From Rotaria sordida (lineage: Eukaryota > Rotifera > Eurotatoria > Philodinida > Philodinidae), in assembly GCA_905250125.1 (NCBI GenBank), contig CAJNOL010000005.1, positions 124,001-188,000 of the forward strand: a stretch of DNA of 64,000 bases, written 5' to 3'. Within the stretch, counting starts at the first letter, position 1; each line of letters starts with the position of its first letter. Below are positions 1 through 13,385 of the stretch, in pieces. The position numbers and the translations under genes were made by a program. A model generated the notes under the pieces. That model searched no databases. It was not told the DNA's origin and was given only the letters and a program-made list of their open reading frames with translations.

Positions 1-1564
1 AATGTGTTTCACAAGTCAACCGTGAAATAAAAACTTCAATAACTCTTCATATAATTCGTATGAGTTTTTCATTATTTCATATAATTTCATCCATAGCTAT
101 TGTTTGAAATGATCGGCATTAACATTAAGATATGAAACCGTATATTTTGAAACATTGTCAAAAAGCCTAATGCATAAAGATTGTGCTGAGATCACTGTGA
201 TCTTATCATCGATTCATATCTACCTATTAACAAAAACTTTTAAATGAATTTTAGTGTAAAATAATGTTTAGATAGAAAATCTATTGTAGTTCATTTACTA
301 ATAAATTGAAGAACGTCCATTTTTTGTTCTAATATATTTAAACAAGCATCCAAGCTTTTATGCGACACTAAAATACATATAACTTTCCTTTGTTAAGTTT
401 ATGTCAACATAAGTTTTTGAAAATCTTAACCAATTTAATAGTAACATGTAATAATCATAAGTAGATGAATTTTGATGAAACTCTTCGTGTAATGAACCAA
501 ATTGTCCATTATAATAAACACACAAATCTTTTCCTTTTCAGAAGCTTTGAAGAGGTTTTACGAAAGAATCTTTGCAGTGTTCAACGAATGAAAACTATTG
601 TTGTTTCAATTTTTGTATTGAAATATACAAAGACGAATAATTCATTATAAATTATTCAAGTAACTTTAGTGTTCAAAAATAAAATAAAACTTACAATGTT
701 GAGTTTCAATAAACTTATTAACGTCTATGTTTTCTATCAATTATGATAGATTTATTGAAAAAGAATTGTGAGCTACATAGGAAAAAAAATTAGTATTTTT
801 TTCGATTTTGAATAATAAATTTTCTATCAATGGACTGTAGATCGATGATTGCTGAATAGATGCATTATTAAATGAAACCTTCGAAAGATAGATATTCACA
901 GTTTGTGAACTATTAGTTTTTTTTTTGTAAAAGTGCCAATAAAATAAAAATTAAGATTTATATCACAGATTTTATTGTTTAGTATTTTAATGATTTAATA
1001 ACAATGAAAAATTCATTAGGATTGATTGATTCGATGCTGATATTGTATTCAATTCAATGTTAAATCACTTGTTTTTATTGAAATGAGGGATTCTATACTA
1101 TCATCAAACTGTATAATATTATTCAAAAAACAATTGTTAAATTTTTTTTTTCGAATTCTATTTTCTTTTGGAAATATTAAGTCAACTTTAGTTTCTGCTT
1201 ATTCATCTACAAGTTTATACATATTTTTGTTGTTTATTTCGAGTCTTGTAGAACAGAGCTGCCGGTGATGTCACAACACTCAACGCTATTTTGATCTTGA
1301 TTTCTTTTGCTTTCTCTAACATTCATTCACTTACCGGTTATATTCATAGCATTTTACAATTCTTATACAAAACAATAGATACACATTGTTTATTTCTTTC
1401 TTCATGTGAACAGAACGATTAAATACAAAGTCCATTGTACACGTTTGCCATGATTCATCGTTGTGTTCTGCATCGTCATGCTTACATATATGTGCTTTTT
1501 ACATACGTAGATAGAAAATGTTTTTAAAAAAATGTTCTATTTTTAGATAGAATTTTTTAATAAT
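1..1564. other. AT-rich non-coding region upstream of the first gene
   Basis: No open frame here looks coding; short ORFs lack conserved motifs and biased codon use. Position 3-13 reads TGTGTTTCACA, nearly the same as the right terminus of the small inverted-repeat element at 62194-62500, so an element of that family may end at the left window edge. A pyrimidine-rich tract ending in AG (around 1537-1546) lies about 20 nt before the ATG of the next gene and could be a 5'-UTR or trans-splice acceptor. Confidence 0.5.
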
Positions 1565-2699
1565 ATGGCATCTACTGAACAAAATATACCAACTACTCAA
1601 TCAGCATTACAATGGGTTAGAGTTAGTGATAAAAATCCATTTGAATGGACAACATCAGCACCTGTAATTCAACCATCACAATTAGGTAATAATCAAGTTT
1701 TAATTAAAAATCATGCTGTCGCACTCAATCCAGTCGATTATAAAATGGCAGGATCTAATTTTGCTAATACAACATTACCAGCTGTTACTGGTTATGATGT
1801 TAGCGGTCAAGTAGTTGCTATTGGAAAAGGTGTGAAAGATTTTAATGTTGGTGATGAAGTTTTTGGATTTTTAAATTTAAATTCAAGTAATGGAGGAGGA
1901 GCACTTCAACAATATTCCGTTGGAGAAGCTGATGCATTGGTCAAGAAACCAGCAAATATTAGTCATGAAGATGCTGCAACACTTGCTATAGCGTTTCTAT
2001 CTGCTATGGTATGCTTTTTTTTCTCCCCTATTAATTGTTTCGTTTTTGTTTAGAAACTAATCATTTTTTTTTAATTTTGCATAGGATGGACTTCGTCAAG
2101 TTGATATTGATTCATCTACATCAATTTTCATTCCTGGTGGTTCAGGTGGTGTTGGTCACTTTGCTGTACAAATTGCTCAAATTCGAGGTGCTAAACAAAT
2201 AATTACATCAGCATCTAAAGATGAAGGAATTAAAATTCTTAAAGAACAATATCATATTAAAGATGTTATCAATCATGCTAAAGAAAATGTAGTCGATCGA
2301 GTACTTGAACTAACTCAAAAACAAGGTGTTGATATTGCTTATGATGCTACTTATGTTGAATCAAGTTTTGAAAAATCAATTCAAACAGTTAAACAAGGTG
2401 GTCATTGGATTGTTCTTGGTCATTTTGGAGAAAAAGACAGTCCAGAAGCTAAACTTGTTGCTAAACAAAAAGCAAATTTAGTTCAAGCTGATGTAACACG
2501 TTATTGGTTAGGACCTGAACGAGCACATGTTAAAACACTTGTTCAAGATCAATTAAAACAAGGTGCTCAATGGATTATTGAAGGAAAACTTAAACCATAT
2601 ATTAGTCAAATAGTTAAACTTGAAGAAGTACAGAATGCACTTGAAAACCTCAAACAAGGTAAAGCTGGATTTGGTAAAACTGTTGTGAAATTATTATAA
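1565..2699 (+). CDS. Zinc-independent quinone oxidoreductase-like protein (medium-chain dehydrogenase/reductase)
   Basis: Two exons, 1565-2008 and 2085-2699, separated by a 76-bp GT-AG intron and joined in phase 0, give a 352-residue protein, usual for the MDR superfamily. The N-terminal GroES-like half carries the NPVDYK motif and GYDVSGQVVAIG. The C-terminal Rossmann fold has the glycine-rich dinucleotide motif FIPGGSGGVGHFAVQ (about residues 161-175). The structural and catalytic zinc cysteines of true alcohol dehydrogenases are not evident, which points to the NADPH:quinone reductase/zeta-crystallin branch. Such enzymes act in the cytosol or mitochondria, reducing quinones or activated enones; the substrate cannot be read from the sequence. 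AATAAA signals at 2857-2866 mark the 3' end. Fungal and bacterial homologues are common, so origin by transfer cannot be judged here. Confidence 0.93.
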
Positions 2700-3937
2700 A
2701 CTTAATAGTTTTTATTGCACAATGGAGATCAATTGAATTTTTTCCTTTGACTATTTTTTTTCTTATTTTTGACTACTGCACTTTATTATTCAATATATTA
2801 CATGTAGCACGATAGCATAAAATGCACTGTATTCTTATCTTATGTTTATCTTGAACAATAAATAAAGTTTAGAAAATAAGAAATATACTAGAAAAATAGC
2901 TGCATTTTTATTTTCTATAATTTTCGTTCACACTTGGATTACATCAAAAATAATTTATAGACTTATTATTTAAGTCCATTATACTATATGTATAAACTTG
3001 TTATGTGCTAAAACATTTACAACATGTGTTACTAAATATTTCTTGGGATAATAAATGAAATATTTCTCATAATTGTGCTAAAAAGTCTGTTCCTGCTGAT
3101 TAACATATATATTGAAAGGAGATTGAACATGTCAGATAAAATGAGTCTTGCTGACTTCCTCTTTATTCAGATACAAAATACGCAAAACATTATGACGAAA
3201 ATTTAGATGTTGATTTATAAACCACTGAAAATAAAAACGAAAAAAGTCACAAAATCTAGAACATAAAATTATTGTTATCTTTTGCAAATCAATACATATG
3301 ACATGGATGAGAGAGAAGGAAGAATAGTATTTCCTTTCAGCTACCCTGTGGTATAGAATACTACCTAGTGGCAGATTCAGTAACTCGATATCTCCTCTAC
3401 AACTAATACTAACTGTAGCTCTGGACAGGAGATCAGTCTAATGTAGAGTTCTTGTGTTCAATAGCTTGAGCTCACTAGACGTACTAACTAACCATCTGCT
3501 AGCCACAAGAGCAGTTGTATGTCACAATTTAGCCAGCATGCTATCGGACGAGTAATTAAAGATAAACAGCCGTTACAGTTGTAAAAAAGACGTCTTGCCT
3601 GATCAATGAAATAGGTTCGGTGATTCTAAGCAGATTTTATCAGATGTAGAATTGAAAGCTTTATGTAAATAAGATTCAATTCATTAACTAGATATGCTTC
3701 TGAAAGTAATATGCTTCTTTTCAAATAAAGTAGTATCACTATATATAACTAACAACAAAAAAAAACAGCTTTTCTAATTATTCAAGGACATGCAGTGAAT
3801 AAAAACAGGTGTATTCAATGTAGGAGCTCATTCTGTATTCGTCGTTACAAGTTTCAACTTTTGGATATGCTTGAATGAATACCAAACATAATTTTTCTTG
3901 CCTATTAATTAGTTATATATATATATATATATAACAA
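2700..3937. other. Intergenic region, no gene recognised
   Basis: It starts with the 3' UTR of the dehydrogenase gene. A block at about 3310-3570 is noticeably richer in G+C than its surroundings but has no long open frame and no RNA fold I recognise. A (TA)n run lies at about 3912-3932, directly before the foldback element. Confidence 0.4.
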
Positions 3938-4820
3938 GTGATGCAGAAATAAGAAAGTACTTTTTTGTAATCGAAGTTTGTTGTCTTATGTAATCGGTGT
4001 AAATTCCAATAAAGAGCTTATTCGATAGAGAATTTAATTCTTTAGAAAGCCTGTTACTTGAAATTTGCAGGGTTTAAGTATCTTCGGAACATTATCCAAA
4101 ATACGTACAGACGTGAATTTCAAAATGGGGTTTGCTTAAAATTTGAAAGACTTCTTTTCCATATCATTTGTTAATTCTCTATAAATTTTGACATCATCAG
4201 AAAATTCTTCTGAAATTTTGTATTTGACTATGTATTTTTGGGAACTTCGTTTTTAAGTTAGAAAACTTTTCGAATTTAACAAGTATGATAGATCTAAAAG
4301 ATAAACACGTACTTATATATCCATCTTTCACACTTTTCGAATTTTTGACTGTCTACCTACAAAAGTTCAATGAATTCTGAGTTATAGTTCTACCAATTTA
4401 TTCAGAATTCAATTCGACAGTTTTTCATTTCAAAATAAAAACTTTGAAAGTTTACTAAAAACAAAATACTAGTGCAATAAGGGGTTATGAGTGTATGCGA
4501 GTATTAAGAAAGACTAGTTGAATTGGTAGAAAACAAAATTTTTCTGTACAGTTATATATAAGTGTTGAATATATTTGTTCCAAGTAGCACCTTATAGCAT
4601 TGATGAACAAAATGGAAAGGGTATGACGCGGTTTTGAAATTCACATCTGTATATATTTTGAATATTGTTTCAAAGATAATTGAGTTTTGCAAATTTTAAA
4701 TATCAGTTTCTATTAAGAATTAAATTCTCTATCGAATGAATCTTTTCTGAAATTTTTACCAATTACATAAAACAGCAAAAAGATTGATTACAAAAGTGCC
4801 TCATTATTTATACGCCATCC
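3938..4820. mobile_element. Foldback/MITE-like element with ~190-bp diverged inverted arms
   Basis: The stretch 3938-4132 reappears in reverse complement at about 4636-4820. Long shared runs include TTCGATAGAGAATTTAATTC (left, 4020-4039) and its inverse (right, 4717-4736), and both arms share TTTTGTAATC and TTATGTAAT. The arms look roughly 75-80 % identical by eye. The central 500 bp is AT-rich and has no coding frame, so the element would be non-autonomous. It sits beside a (TA)n tract; no clean target duplication was identified. Confidence 0.7.
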
Positions 4821-7795
4821 ATTAGTGATGATGATGCAATAAATAGTATATTCCCCATCTTTAGAGTATATTTGCCACATGAAATCGATATTGATTGATT
4901 GAGAGTTTAATTTTGCATCTAACTGAAATTCTTTGAATTACTGAAAATGAACTAATGATAATAGAAGAGACAGTTTCGATACTAGTATAATTGTCTAGGA
5001 TGATGATATTTCTCTTACAAAGTGCACTATCACTGTAGAAACAATTGAACTCTACATCAAACGCATATCATTAAAAGTGCCGAATATATTATAATGATCA
5101 GAAACAAAACTTCTAATGAATCACACATGGTGATATTACTACACTAGAGAAAATATTGCTCTTTTTTCATGTATTTCAAGTCAATAAGAAAGATACCAGT
5201 CGATAGAGAATCGAACTCTCAATCTATTGCATCTGTTGAGAATTACCATACATATTTGAATAATCATCAGGCGATCAATTTTGGTACTCTAATGGATTAT
5301 ATAGTGTAATGATATCACATTGGTAAGAGTTTTTTTCTTTTTTGTGATTAATGTTCAGAAAATAAGAATTACATTTATCGATAGAAACATTCAGTTTTGC
5401 TATCGAATAAACATATTGAGATTTGCCGGTAATTATTGATTGATAGAAATATTTTACAATACAAAATAATAAACTATTTATTTGCATCAATCTTTTATAA
5501 TTCGAGCATTATTTTCTTACATACCGAGTGTCGACTTTTATGTTTATTGTTATCTGGATTATTTTCAAAGGCATTTTAACTGCATTTTGCTTTTGTATCT
5601 AAGTAAGGCATATGGGTATATGATAGACATTTTGCTTTATTCGGTATTTCTGATTAGTTTATGCTTGAGTGTATCGTGCATCTCGTTAATTTTTATGCTA
5701 GCTTTACATCAACTGCATTTCATACATTTTTGCTGAATAGAATATGTTAAGGAATAAATGAAATATAGTAGTAAAAAACAAACAAAGAGAAACTTAATTG
5801 GCCTCCATTGTAGTAAATACATTGCTTTTTAGAAAGAATAATAATTATTTGGCTACTTTTATGGAATAATTAAATAAGGAGAAAATAAGAAAAAGCTCTT
5901 GCTGAGCATGCTAATAATACTTTGAAGCACGAATAGGCATAATGAAATGATTGATGTGTTTTGCATATTGGAGTACGAATCATTTCTGTTTGATTCGTTG
6001 GCCAATCTATCGACTAAAAACATTGGAATAATGCAATTATTAAATCGTGAAAATAGTTCAATCGAAAAGAAGGTAAATCGAGTACGAAAATCGGCCTTGC
6101 AATGGTTTTTTCTCGCAAGCATAGATATTGACTTTATACGTCGAAACCAAAAGAAATCAGACGAATAATGCAAATTATTAAAAAAAAAAGGATTTGCTTT
6201 TACTAGACTTACTAGATGTTAGAATGCATAATGATATAATTGGTGACTTAAAACTTAGTAAATATAATTATTCAAAGTAAACAAATAGCTTAATGTCAAC
6301 TGTGATAATTTTTTCAACTGGCTTTTTTGACCAATACAAGAGTGCTGAAATCTGCATCATTGATACGAGGTGATGAATAACATAATTCCTTATATTTATG
6401 AAAGATCAATGTTTTCTTCTATTTGATATTTTTTACTAAATATATTTCTATTTAAAAAGAAATCCTTTCTTACATTTTTTGTTATTAGAACCTTCAAACT
6501 CATGCTGTTTACTTTGAGACGCATATGTTGTTATTATTATCCTTACAATAGTAAAAGACGGTCAAAAAGCAGTAAATGACGAGTAGTAGTCGTTGTTACA
6601 ATACAAATGACTATTTTCTTTTGCCTTTGTTAGTAGATATAATTAAGACATAAAATCATGCCAATATAGAATAAATATCATGTGACTATTATCATGATAT
6701 ATACTAAAATGAAAACATTATACGTCACTTTTTTTTTAAAGGTTTTCATGTTTGCACGGATGATTGCTTGTCAAATAGATAAAGAATCTCATGATTATAT
6801 ACATATAGGTGTACATATAAATATTATTTACTTTCCTTTTTTTTTTTTGTACGTTGTTTTTCGATATGTGAGGAAGTAATCATTAGAATATGCTCGAAGA
6901 AAAAGTGTATCAATATTTTTCTTGAAAGATATGTCCGAACAATTTTATTAAAATAAAAGTGCATGAATTTTTGATGTATGTATATTTATTTATAATATAT
7001 GCTGCTTGTTATTATGCTTAACATTAATGATATAGTATGTTAAATAGAAATCGCTTTATATGTACTTGCTTATAGAAAAATTTAATAATATAAGGGATTG
7101 TATACACCAGAAATTGTTTGTTATTCATAGTTTTAATTAGCATAGTTATACATCATCTCTTTTTAGTATAATAAAATATTCGAATAAGTTATCATCATGT
7201 CTTTTCTACACTTTATCAATCATTAGGAACTGTCAGTTCATTTTTGTTTTTCTCGATTTGACCCGTAAGTATAAAGTATATATATATATATGTAATAAGC
7301 AAAAGAAAATCTTATAAAGGGCAAAGTACGTTAACTTGTTCTTATATTGGTCTATTTCTAGTACAGCAGATTCCAAAATAACAGATCTGACCAAATGAGA
7401 TCATTTGCTTGATGTATGAGGTTCATGGAGTACACGATAGATTAAATAACAATTCTTTTGTGAATCATTATAAAAAAAGAAAGAAGGAAAGAATGAAGAA
7501 GAAAAAAGTGTCATGCCTCGTATAAAATTTGCCAACAAGACACCAGCAAAAAATAGAACGAGAAAAGAATATGAAAAGAAAGAAATAATTAAACATAACA
7601 GAACAGAAAAAAAAAACGAAAAAAAAGAAGGGGCAATTTTAAGGCCAATTCAGTAGAAAATGTTGCATGTTCATGAATTTCATCGTAGCAACAACGAGTA
7701 ATCATCATAGAACAATACGACTTATAAGGATTTTATCATATAGATATATATCTATAGAAAATTGATTTTTCACTTGATAATTATATTTGGTAACA
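4821..7795. other. Intergenic region, no gene recognised
   Basis: AT-rich sequence with several short ORFs on both strands (for example 5859-6173), none with a recognisable domain, splice structure or codon bias. A tRNA T-arm-like hairpin is present around 5201-5216 but no complete tRNA. A purine-rich stretch (7480-7630) lies upstream of the ankyrin gene. It may contain that gene's promoter, but no specific site can be named. Confidence 0.4.
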
Positions 7796-10700
7796 ATGAA
7801 CACAAAACGTTTACATGCTTCTGCTGAAGGTTTAAATAAAGATTATTTATCACCATGTAAGTATTTTATTCTTATTTCATCATTTTCATAATAATTATTT
7901 TTTACTTTCTTAATACATTATATTATAATATATCAGGTTTTTTGTTCGATGAACAAAAAAAAAAGAATATTGGATTTGAGATTTCACATTCAATGTCAAT
8001 CATTATTAACTCAAGTATCCATTTATTATCATTCTAATCCATAATTAATTGAGAGATAAAATAATATTAGTTTCTTTAATCTAATTACGTCTTTTGATTA
8101 TAATAATAGCAATAGAAAAATTATTTATCTATAAGAAACAAGTACGTGAGAATATGAAAGCTCCATTGATTATCATGATTGACAAAGAAAATCTGCTTAA
8201 TATCCTTGTTTTACTTTGACAAAAGACACAGATAAATTAGAGCTGTTTTCTTTCATAATGTGCACATAAATTATTCGAATTACTCGTTAATATTATATTT
8301 ATTTAATGTAGACACAGTATTAAATTCAATGGCATCAATTGGTACTCAAGAATTACCATTTGAAGAACTTGAATATGGTATTTTAGTGGATCTTCTTCAA
8401 GAACTTCAAAATGGTCTTGTACGAAAACCAGATCATTTTAATAATATACATTTTTTACTTCTATTATTATATGATTCTTATGGTTATCCTCGTGATCGTT
8501 ATCCATTATGGCGTTGGTATCATCGAATAAAAAAAAAACTTCTTACAGCTAAACATTTAATAATCGATAATGATAAATCTCGTCAATGTATTATTGATGT
8601 ACTTGAAAATCTTATTGATACAAATCTAACAATAACAACATTAATTGAAGAAAGTGTTCAATTAGATCAACAATATCTTCATTCTCATATACATGGTTTA
8701 TTTAAATCATATACAGTTTTACATACATATTTATATATGGAACAAATTGATACACCAATAATAAATCAAAATAAAAATATATTTAATTTATTTCAATCAT
8801 CTATTATAAGACTGTATCAAAATGAAAATTGTGATTTAATACATTTTGCAATAGCACATAAAAAAACAAATTTACTTAATAAAATTTTTGAAGAAAAAAT
8901 TAATTGGTTAGATATATCAATGAATTTATTTACTGAACGTGGCTGGTTACCATTACATTATGCTTCATTTGTTGGAGATAAAGAAACGGTATATATTTTT
9001 AGATATGAAATTATTCTATTTATTTATTGATTTATTTATTCTAGGTGAAGATAATATGTGATACATTAACATCGTCATCATCTCATTTTGATACATTATC
9101 ATTAACAATTTCACCTTTTCAACAACGAGAATTTGAACATAATCCAAATGAATATATTCTTAGAGCATGTGGTATTGAACGTGATACACCACATCGAACA
9201 AGACAACGTAGACATACATTATCAGAATTAGGGCCATCACTTTCACTTGATAGTCATGCAAAACTATCAAGACAACAAAGTATTCAAAAATTTCGATCAA
9301 ATTTCGATGGACAAGCAGCAAGAGATCAACCACCATTAGGAGCAAATAATTTTACTAATGATAATCCTAGTAATAATAATTCTTTAAATATTGCAAATGA
9401 TAATGACATTCCAGATGCTGATGAACTTGAATTAAGTTCACTTCCTTTAATGCAACGTGAAGAATTTATTGATAAACTTATACATGGATGTGATGCAAAA
9501 CATATGCTTATTCCATCACCACTTACTCTTGCATGTATTGCAACATGTGGTGACAAAGCAGATTATGAAGAAATAGTTAAATTATTACTTGAATCTCATC
9601 TTGTTGAATTTGATGGTCTCAATCATGAATGTATACTCAATCGTGTACTTGAATATATGAATAGAAAAGATTATGCATCGTTTCAACATGTACAAGTATA
9701 TCGTGATACTGAAACTGAAGGACCATCAGCATTTATATTTTATCAATTTGATGGTTTTATTGTTAATCAAGATGTAAAACCAGTTTCTGGCGCTTTATCA
9801 GGTTCATCTATAACATTAAATACATCAAAAAATGATGAATCAGTTGCATCTGATGATGGTAATCAAACTGAAACACCAATAAGTATACGTTGTTTTTTAA
9901 CTGTTCTTGTTCTTCGTGATGTATTTCTTCAATATCCACGTTGGGATTTTCATTTATTACGTGAAAATATTGAAGAACATTTTGTTGAATTAGAAAATGC
10001 CCTTGGTTGTCGACCAACAATATTATATCCTGATGGTGATGTTATATCATCACGTAAACGTAGTGATGTAACATGGGAAGTTAAAGTAAAATATCGTTTA
10101 AGTTCTGAAACAGGTCAATCATTATATATGGAAGTTGATTATTATTTTTTTGAATCATTTGGTGATCCATTTGCTGATGCATTTGCAAATATTTATCAAA
10201 CACCATTTTATTTATCATGTATGACTGATTCAACAGTTATGATGCAAACAATATTTGATTCATTTTTTAAACGACGAAATCTTTGTTGGTGGGGAACAAT
10301 TGCACAAAGACATTTAGAACATTGTTTCGGTAAGAAAATTTTTGTTTATTTTAATTTAATATAATTTTTTTTAAAATTTCTAGATGGTGTTTTACAAATA
10401 AAAAATAATTGTACAACATTTTTATCATTATGTACAACATTAAGTCGTTATTATCAGGTTGATGGTGATCCATTTATTGAAGAAAATTCAGCTTCAATAC
10501 AACGTATATTTGTTCATGCATTTGCTTGTTGTGTACGTCGTAATGCTAAAATCGAACTTGATTATTTAATTAAAAATCATTCTTTAATTTATTATGATTC
10601 ATGTCGAACAAAACCAAGTGATATTCGACATAATATATTAACATATTGTGTTGTAAGAAATTTAGCTAATATATTCGATCAATTAATGACAAATATGAAA

Positions 10701-13385
10701 ATAACAATGTATAAAACGTATCAAAATTCAACAAATCCAGATTGGCAACCACATATTGCTTGGAGAGAAATTATACATGTTATTATTGATCCACTTTCAC
10801 AACAACAAAATGGTACAAATGAACAAAATGATTTTACACAATTAGCTTGTTATGGTGATACAAGTACAAATTTTGCATCGATTGGTAGTATACCAATACT
10901 TCATGCTACTGGTGATGAATATACTCGGTGTATAAATGCACGAAAAAATGTTATATTAAAAGCAAAAAAAAGATTACCACGAGCATTAAGTGACGCTAAT
11001 AGAAATCGACCCTTAGCACGTCGAATGATTAGTCTTGATCAACAACAAATTGAAGATGCACTAAGTCATTTAACAGATGCTACCAATATAGGAAATAATA
11101 ATGTTGGAATAAATAGTAATCCTAATTCAATTGTTGGTGGAACAACTCATGCAAATGTAACAAAAAGATCAAGAAATATTTTTAGAAATGTTAATCGATT
11201 ACGTTGGGGCAAGAGTGACCGACATAGTCCATCTGGTACAAACAGTCAACATCGAGAGGACATTTCTAAACGTTCGAATTCACCAACAGTAACAACTGGA
11301 CTTGATGAACTAGTGATGCCAAAAGATACAATCAGTTTGGTGAGTAACATCACATTGTAATCACATTTATTACATTGATAGACAGATATTCTTATTCATT
11401 CAATATGCTATTCCTAAATTTGTTGACTCACTTTCGTTTTCTATTTTACTTTCATCTCATATAATGTTATTCGTTTTTTGTTTGTTTTTTATTTGGATTG
11501 TTTTTATTTCAATTACCAGTATTAATCGATTCATCAAAACACATATTTACTGTTATCCTTAATATAATAAAAGTTGAAGGAAAGAAAAGAGATGGAAATC
11601 GAGAAAAAGACAACGAGAGTATTATATGTATATATATCTATATATAATTGTTTTTATTACTTAGAATGACATACATAATCATTTATTCTGATTTTCATAA
11701 ACATTTGTTACCTCATATCTTATGATGACATTCGAAGTTTAGAAAGAAAAACAGACAACATATGATTAGAATCAAATGACAACCAGTACGTTAATTTAGT
11801 TATACTAATACAGCAAAAAATGTAAAATAATAGAGATATGAATATATTTTGTAGTTATTAGATTTGTAATTAAGAAATAGAACTACTTAAAACGATGATT
11901 GATCATTGAAAATAATAGAATAAATAATAAAATTATAAGAAAAAAGCAAATCTCTTCAATAATATAATCATTTTATTGTGTTAATTATTGTTGAATAGAA
12001 TTCCACCATGTTTCAAAAAATAATCGTCTCGATTTATCAGCTTGTATTTCACATGCTTGTGCTTGATGTAGAATTTCATCTATATTAAGATTTTTATATA
12101 CTTCTGGTCTATTATTACGCGTTCTTTGTACCCATTCATTAAATTCAGTAAATGATGCTTCAGGATGAAATTGTACACAAAATGCCGAACCAGATCGATA
12201 AGCAGCAATATAATTATTTGTTGTATAAGCTAAAATAGATGCATTTGATGGTAGATCGAATGAATCTTTATGATGCATAATGAATAATGGTTTATTTTGT
12301 TGTTCTTCGAATAGTTTTGACATAATTGGATCATGTTTTCCTTCCGTTGTAAGTTCATATTGAACATAGCCAGCTTCCTGACCATACTCCCCTATATGAC
12401 CATGTCCACCAATAACATCAGCTATTAATTGTGCTCCGAGACATAAACCAAGTATAGGTGTATTAAGAGTAAGTTGAGCAGCAAGAAATGATTTTTCCCA
12501 TTTTAAATATGGATATATATCATCTTCATATGTACCTTGTGGTCCACCAAGACTAACAATAACTGAATAATTATTTGTATTATTATCTGGTAATTTTGAT
12601 TGAATATTAGAATCAAAAATAGGAAGAATTTCGAATGGAATATTATGTTCAGTGAAAAATTCTGTTACATAAGCAGGACGAACAACTAATGAATGTTGAA
12701 TAATTAGAACTTTTTTCGACATTATCTTAAATAATAACAAATTTCTTTTTATTTTTTATTTTATTTTATAAATATTAAATTGATATTTAAATCAAAGAAA
12801 TGAACATAGGAATTATTAGAAAAATATCGATAATTCATTCTAGAATGAATTTGAACTTATAAGAATATCTAAATGAAAATGTAAGTTTTTTTTTATTTTA
12901 ATTAAAATATCGATATTTGGTTACTGTCAATAACTGCGGGAATAGCAGGACACCTAATTACTATTATCCGCATGTTGCATGCTGTAGTTCACCTTTATAT
13001 ATAATTCATAAAATAATACTAATGCTATGTTATGCTAACTAATAAAACACAATTCTAAATATTTTATATACATTATAATTTCTCTTGTATACAGCCCGAT
13101 GTCAATGATGACAATTGGAATAATAATGAAAATGAAGATGAAAGTTCAATAGTATTAGATACTATTCGTCCAACATCATCTATTTCAAATCGATCATTAA
13201 CAAACAATAAAAATCTTCAGTATCGTCAAAGAAATGATACTATTCAACCTCGACAATATCGAACACGTTTACAACAATTACAAGCTATGTTTTGGCCTAC
13301 ACGAGAAATCCATAATACTATTAGTAATAAACAATTGAATGAATATGAACAAATCCCAATGGTTACTAAAAAAACAAACAATTAA
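7796..13385 (+). CDS. Ankyrin-repeat protein of unknown function (five exons)
   Basis: Exons 7796-7856, 8312-8988, 9045-10329, 10384-11339 and 13095-13385 join in frame at GT-AG boundaries and give 1089 residues. The first exon encodes only 20 residues but its split codon is completed exactly by exon 2. At least two ankyrin-like helical pairs are visible: around residue 236 (GWLPLHYASFVGDKETVKII) and around 402-430 (SPLTLACIATCGDKADYEEI). The rest, including a block rich in aromatic residues around residues 450-700, matches no family I recognise. The C-terminal third is basic and rich in Asn/Ser/Gln and probably disordered. No membrane segment or signal peptide is evident, so a cytosolic scaffold is a guess. 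It lies directly upstream of a TRPA-type channel in the same orientation. If exon 5 is not used, the frame ends at 11360. The last intron (1755 bp) holds a gene on the other strand. Confidence 0.82.
11985..12722 (-). CDS. Class I glutamine amidotransferase-like protein (GMP synthase-type), nested in an intron
   Basis: Intronless frame of 245 residues from the ATG at 12722 (an in-frame ATG at 12740 would add six residues). It has the triad of class I glutamine amidotransferases: the nucleophile elbow GLCLGAQ with Cys94, and QFHPEAS with His186 and Glu188. An upstream SLGGPQG motif corresponds to the oxyanion-strand region. These enzymes hydrolyse glutamine to deliver ammonia. Stand-alone members of this size resemble the amidotransferase domain of GMP synthase and the bacterial YfeJ type; the acceptor substrate is unknown. 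It lies antisense inside the last intron of the ankyrin gene. Its upstream sequence has TTATTTAAG three bases before the ATG, a possible splice or trans-splice acceptor. Lack of introns and a bacterial-like single domain make horizontal origin plausible but unproven. Confidence 0.93.
   Translation of the reverse strand: MSKKVLIIQHSLVVRPAYVTEFFTEHNIPFEILPIFDSNIQSKLPDNNTNNYSVIVSLGGPQGTYEDDIYPYLKWEKSFLAAQLTLNTPILGLCLGAQLIADVIGGHGHIGEYGQEAGYVQYELTTEGKHDPIMSKLFEEQQNKPLFIMHHKDSFDLPSNASILAYTTNNYIAAYRSGSAFCVQFHPEASFTEFNEWVQRTRNNRPEVYKNLNIDEILHQAQACEIQADKSRRLFFETWWNSIQQ

Noticed and set aside
1565..2699. Horizontal origin of the dehydrogenase gene
   Set aside because: It has a normal intron and host-like codon use. 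MDR enzymes are widespread, so nothing in the sequence alone supports transfer.
5190..5260. tRNA-like T-arm (minus strand, GAGAG-TTCGATT-CTC)
   Set aside because: Only the T-stem/loop fits. No matching acceptor stem, D-arm or anticodon arm could be laid out at tRNA spacing; at most a relic.
5859..6173. Overlapping ORFs on both strands (73 and 104 residues)
   Set aside because: No recognisable domain, no splice context and no coding-like codon bias; likely chance.
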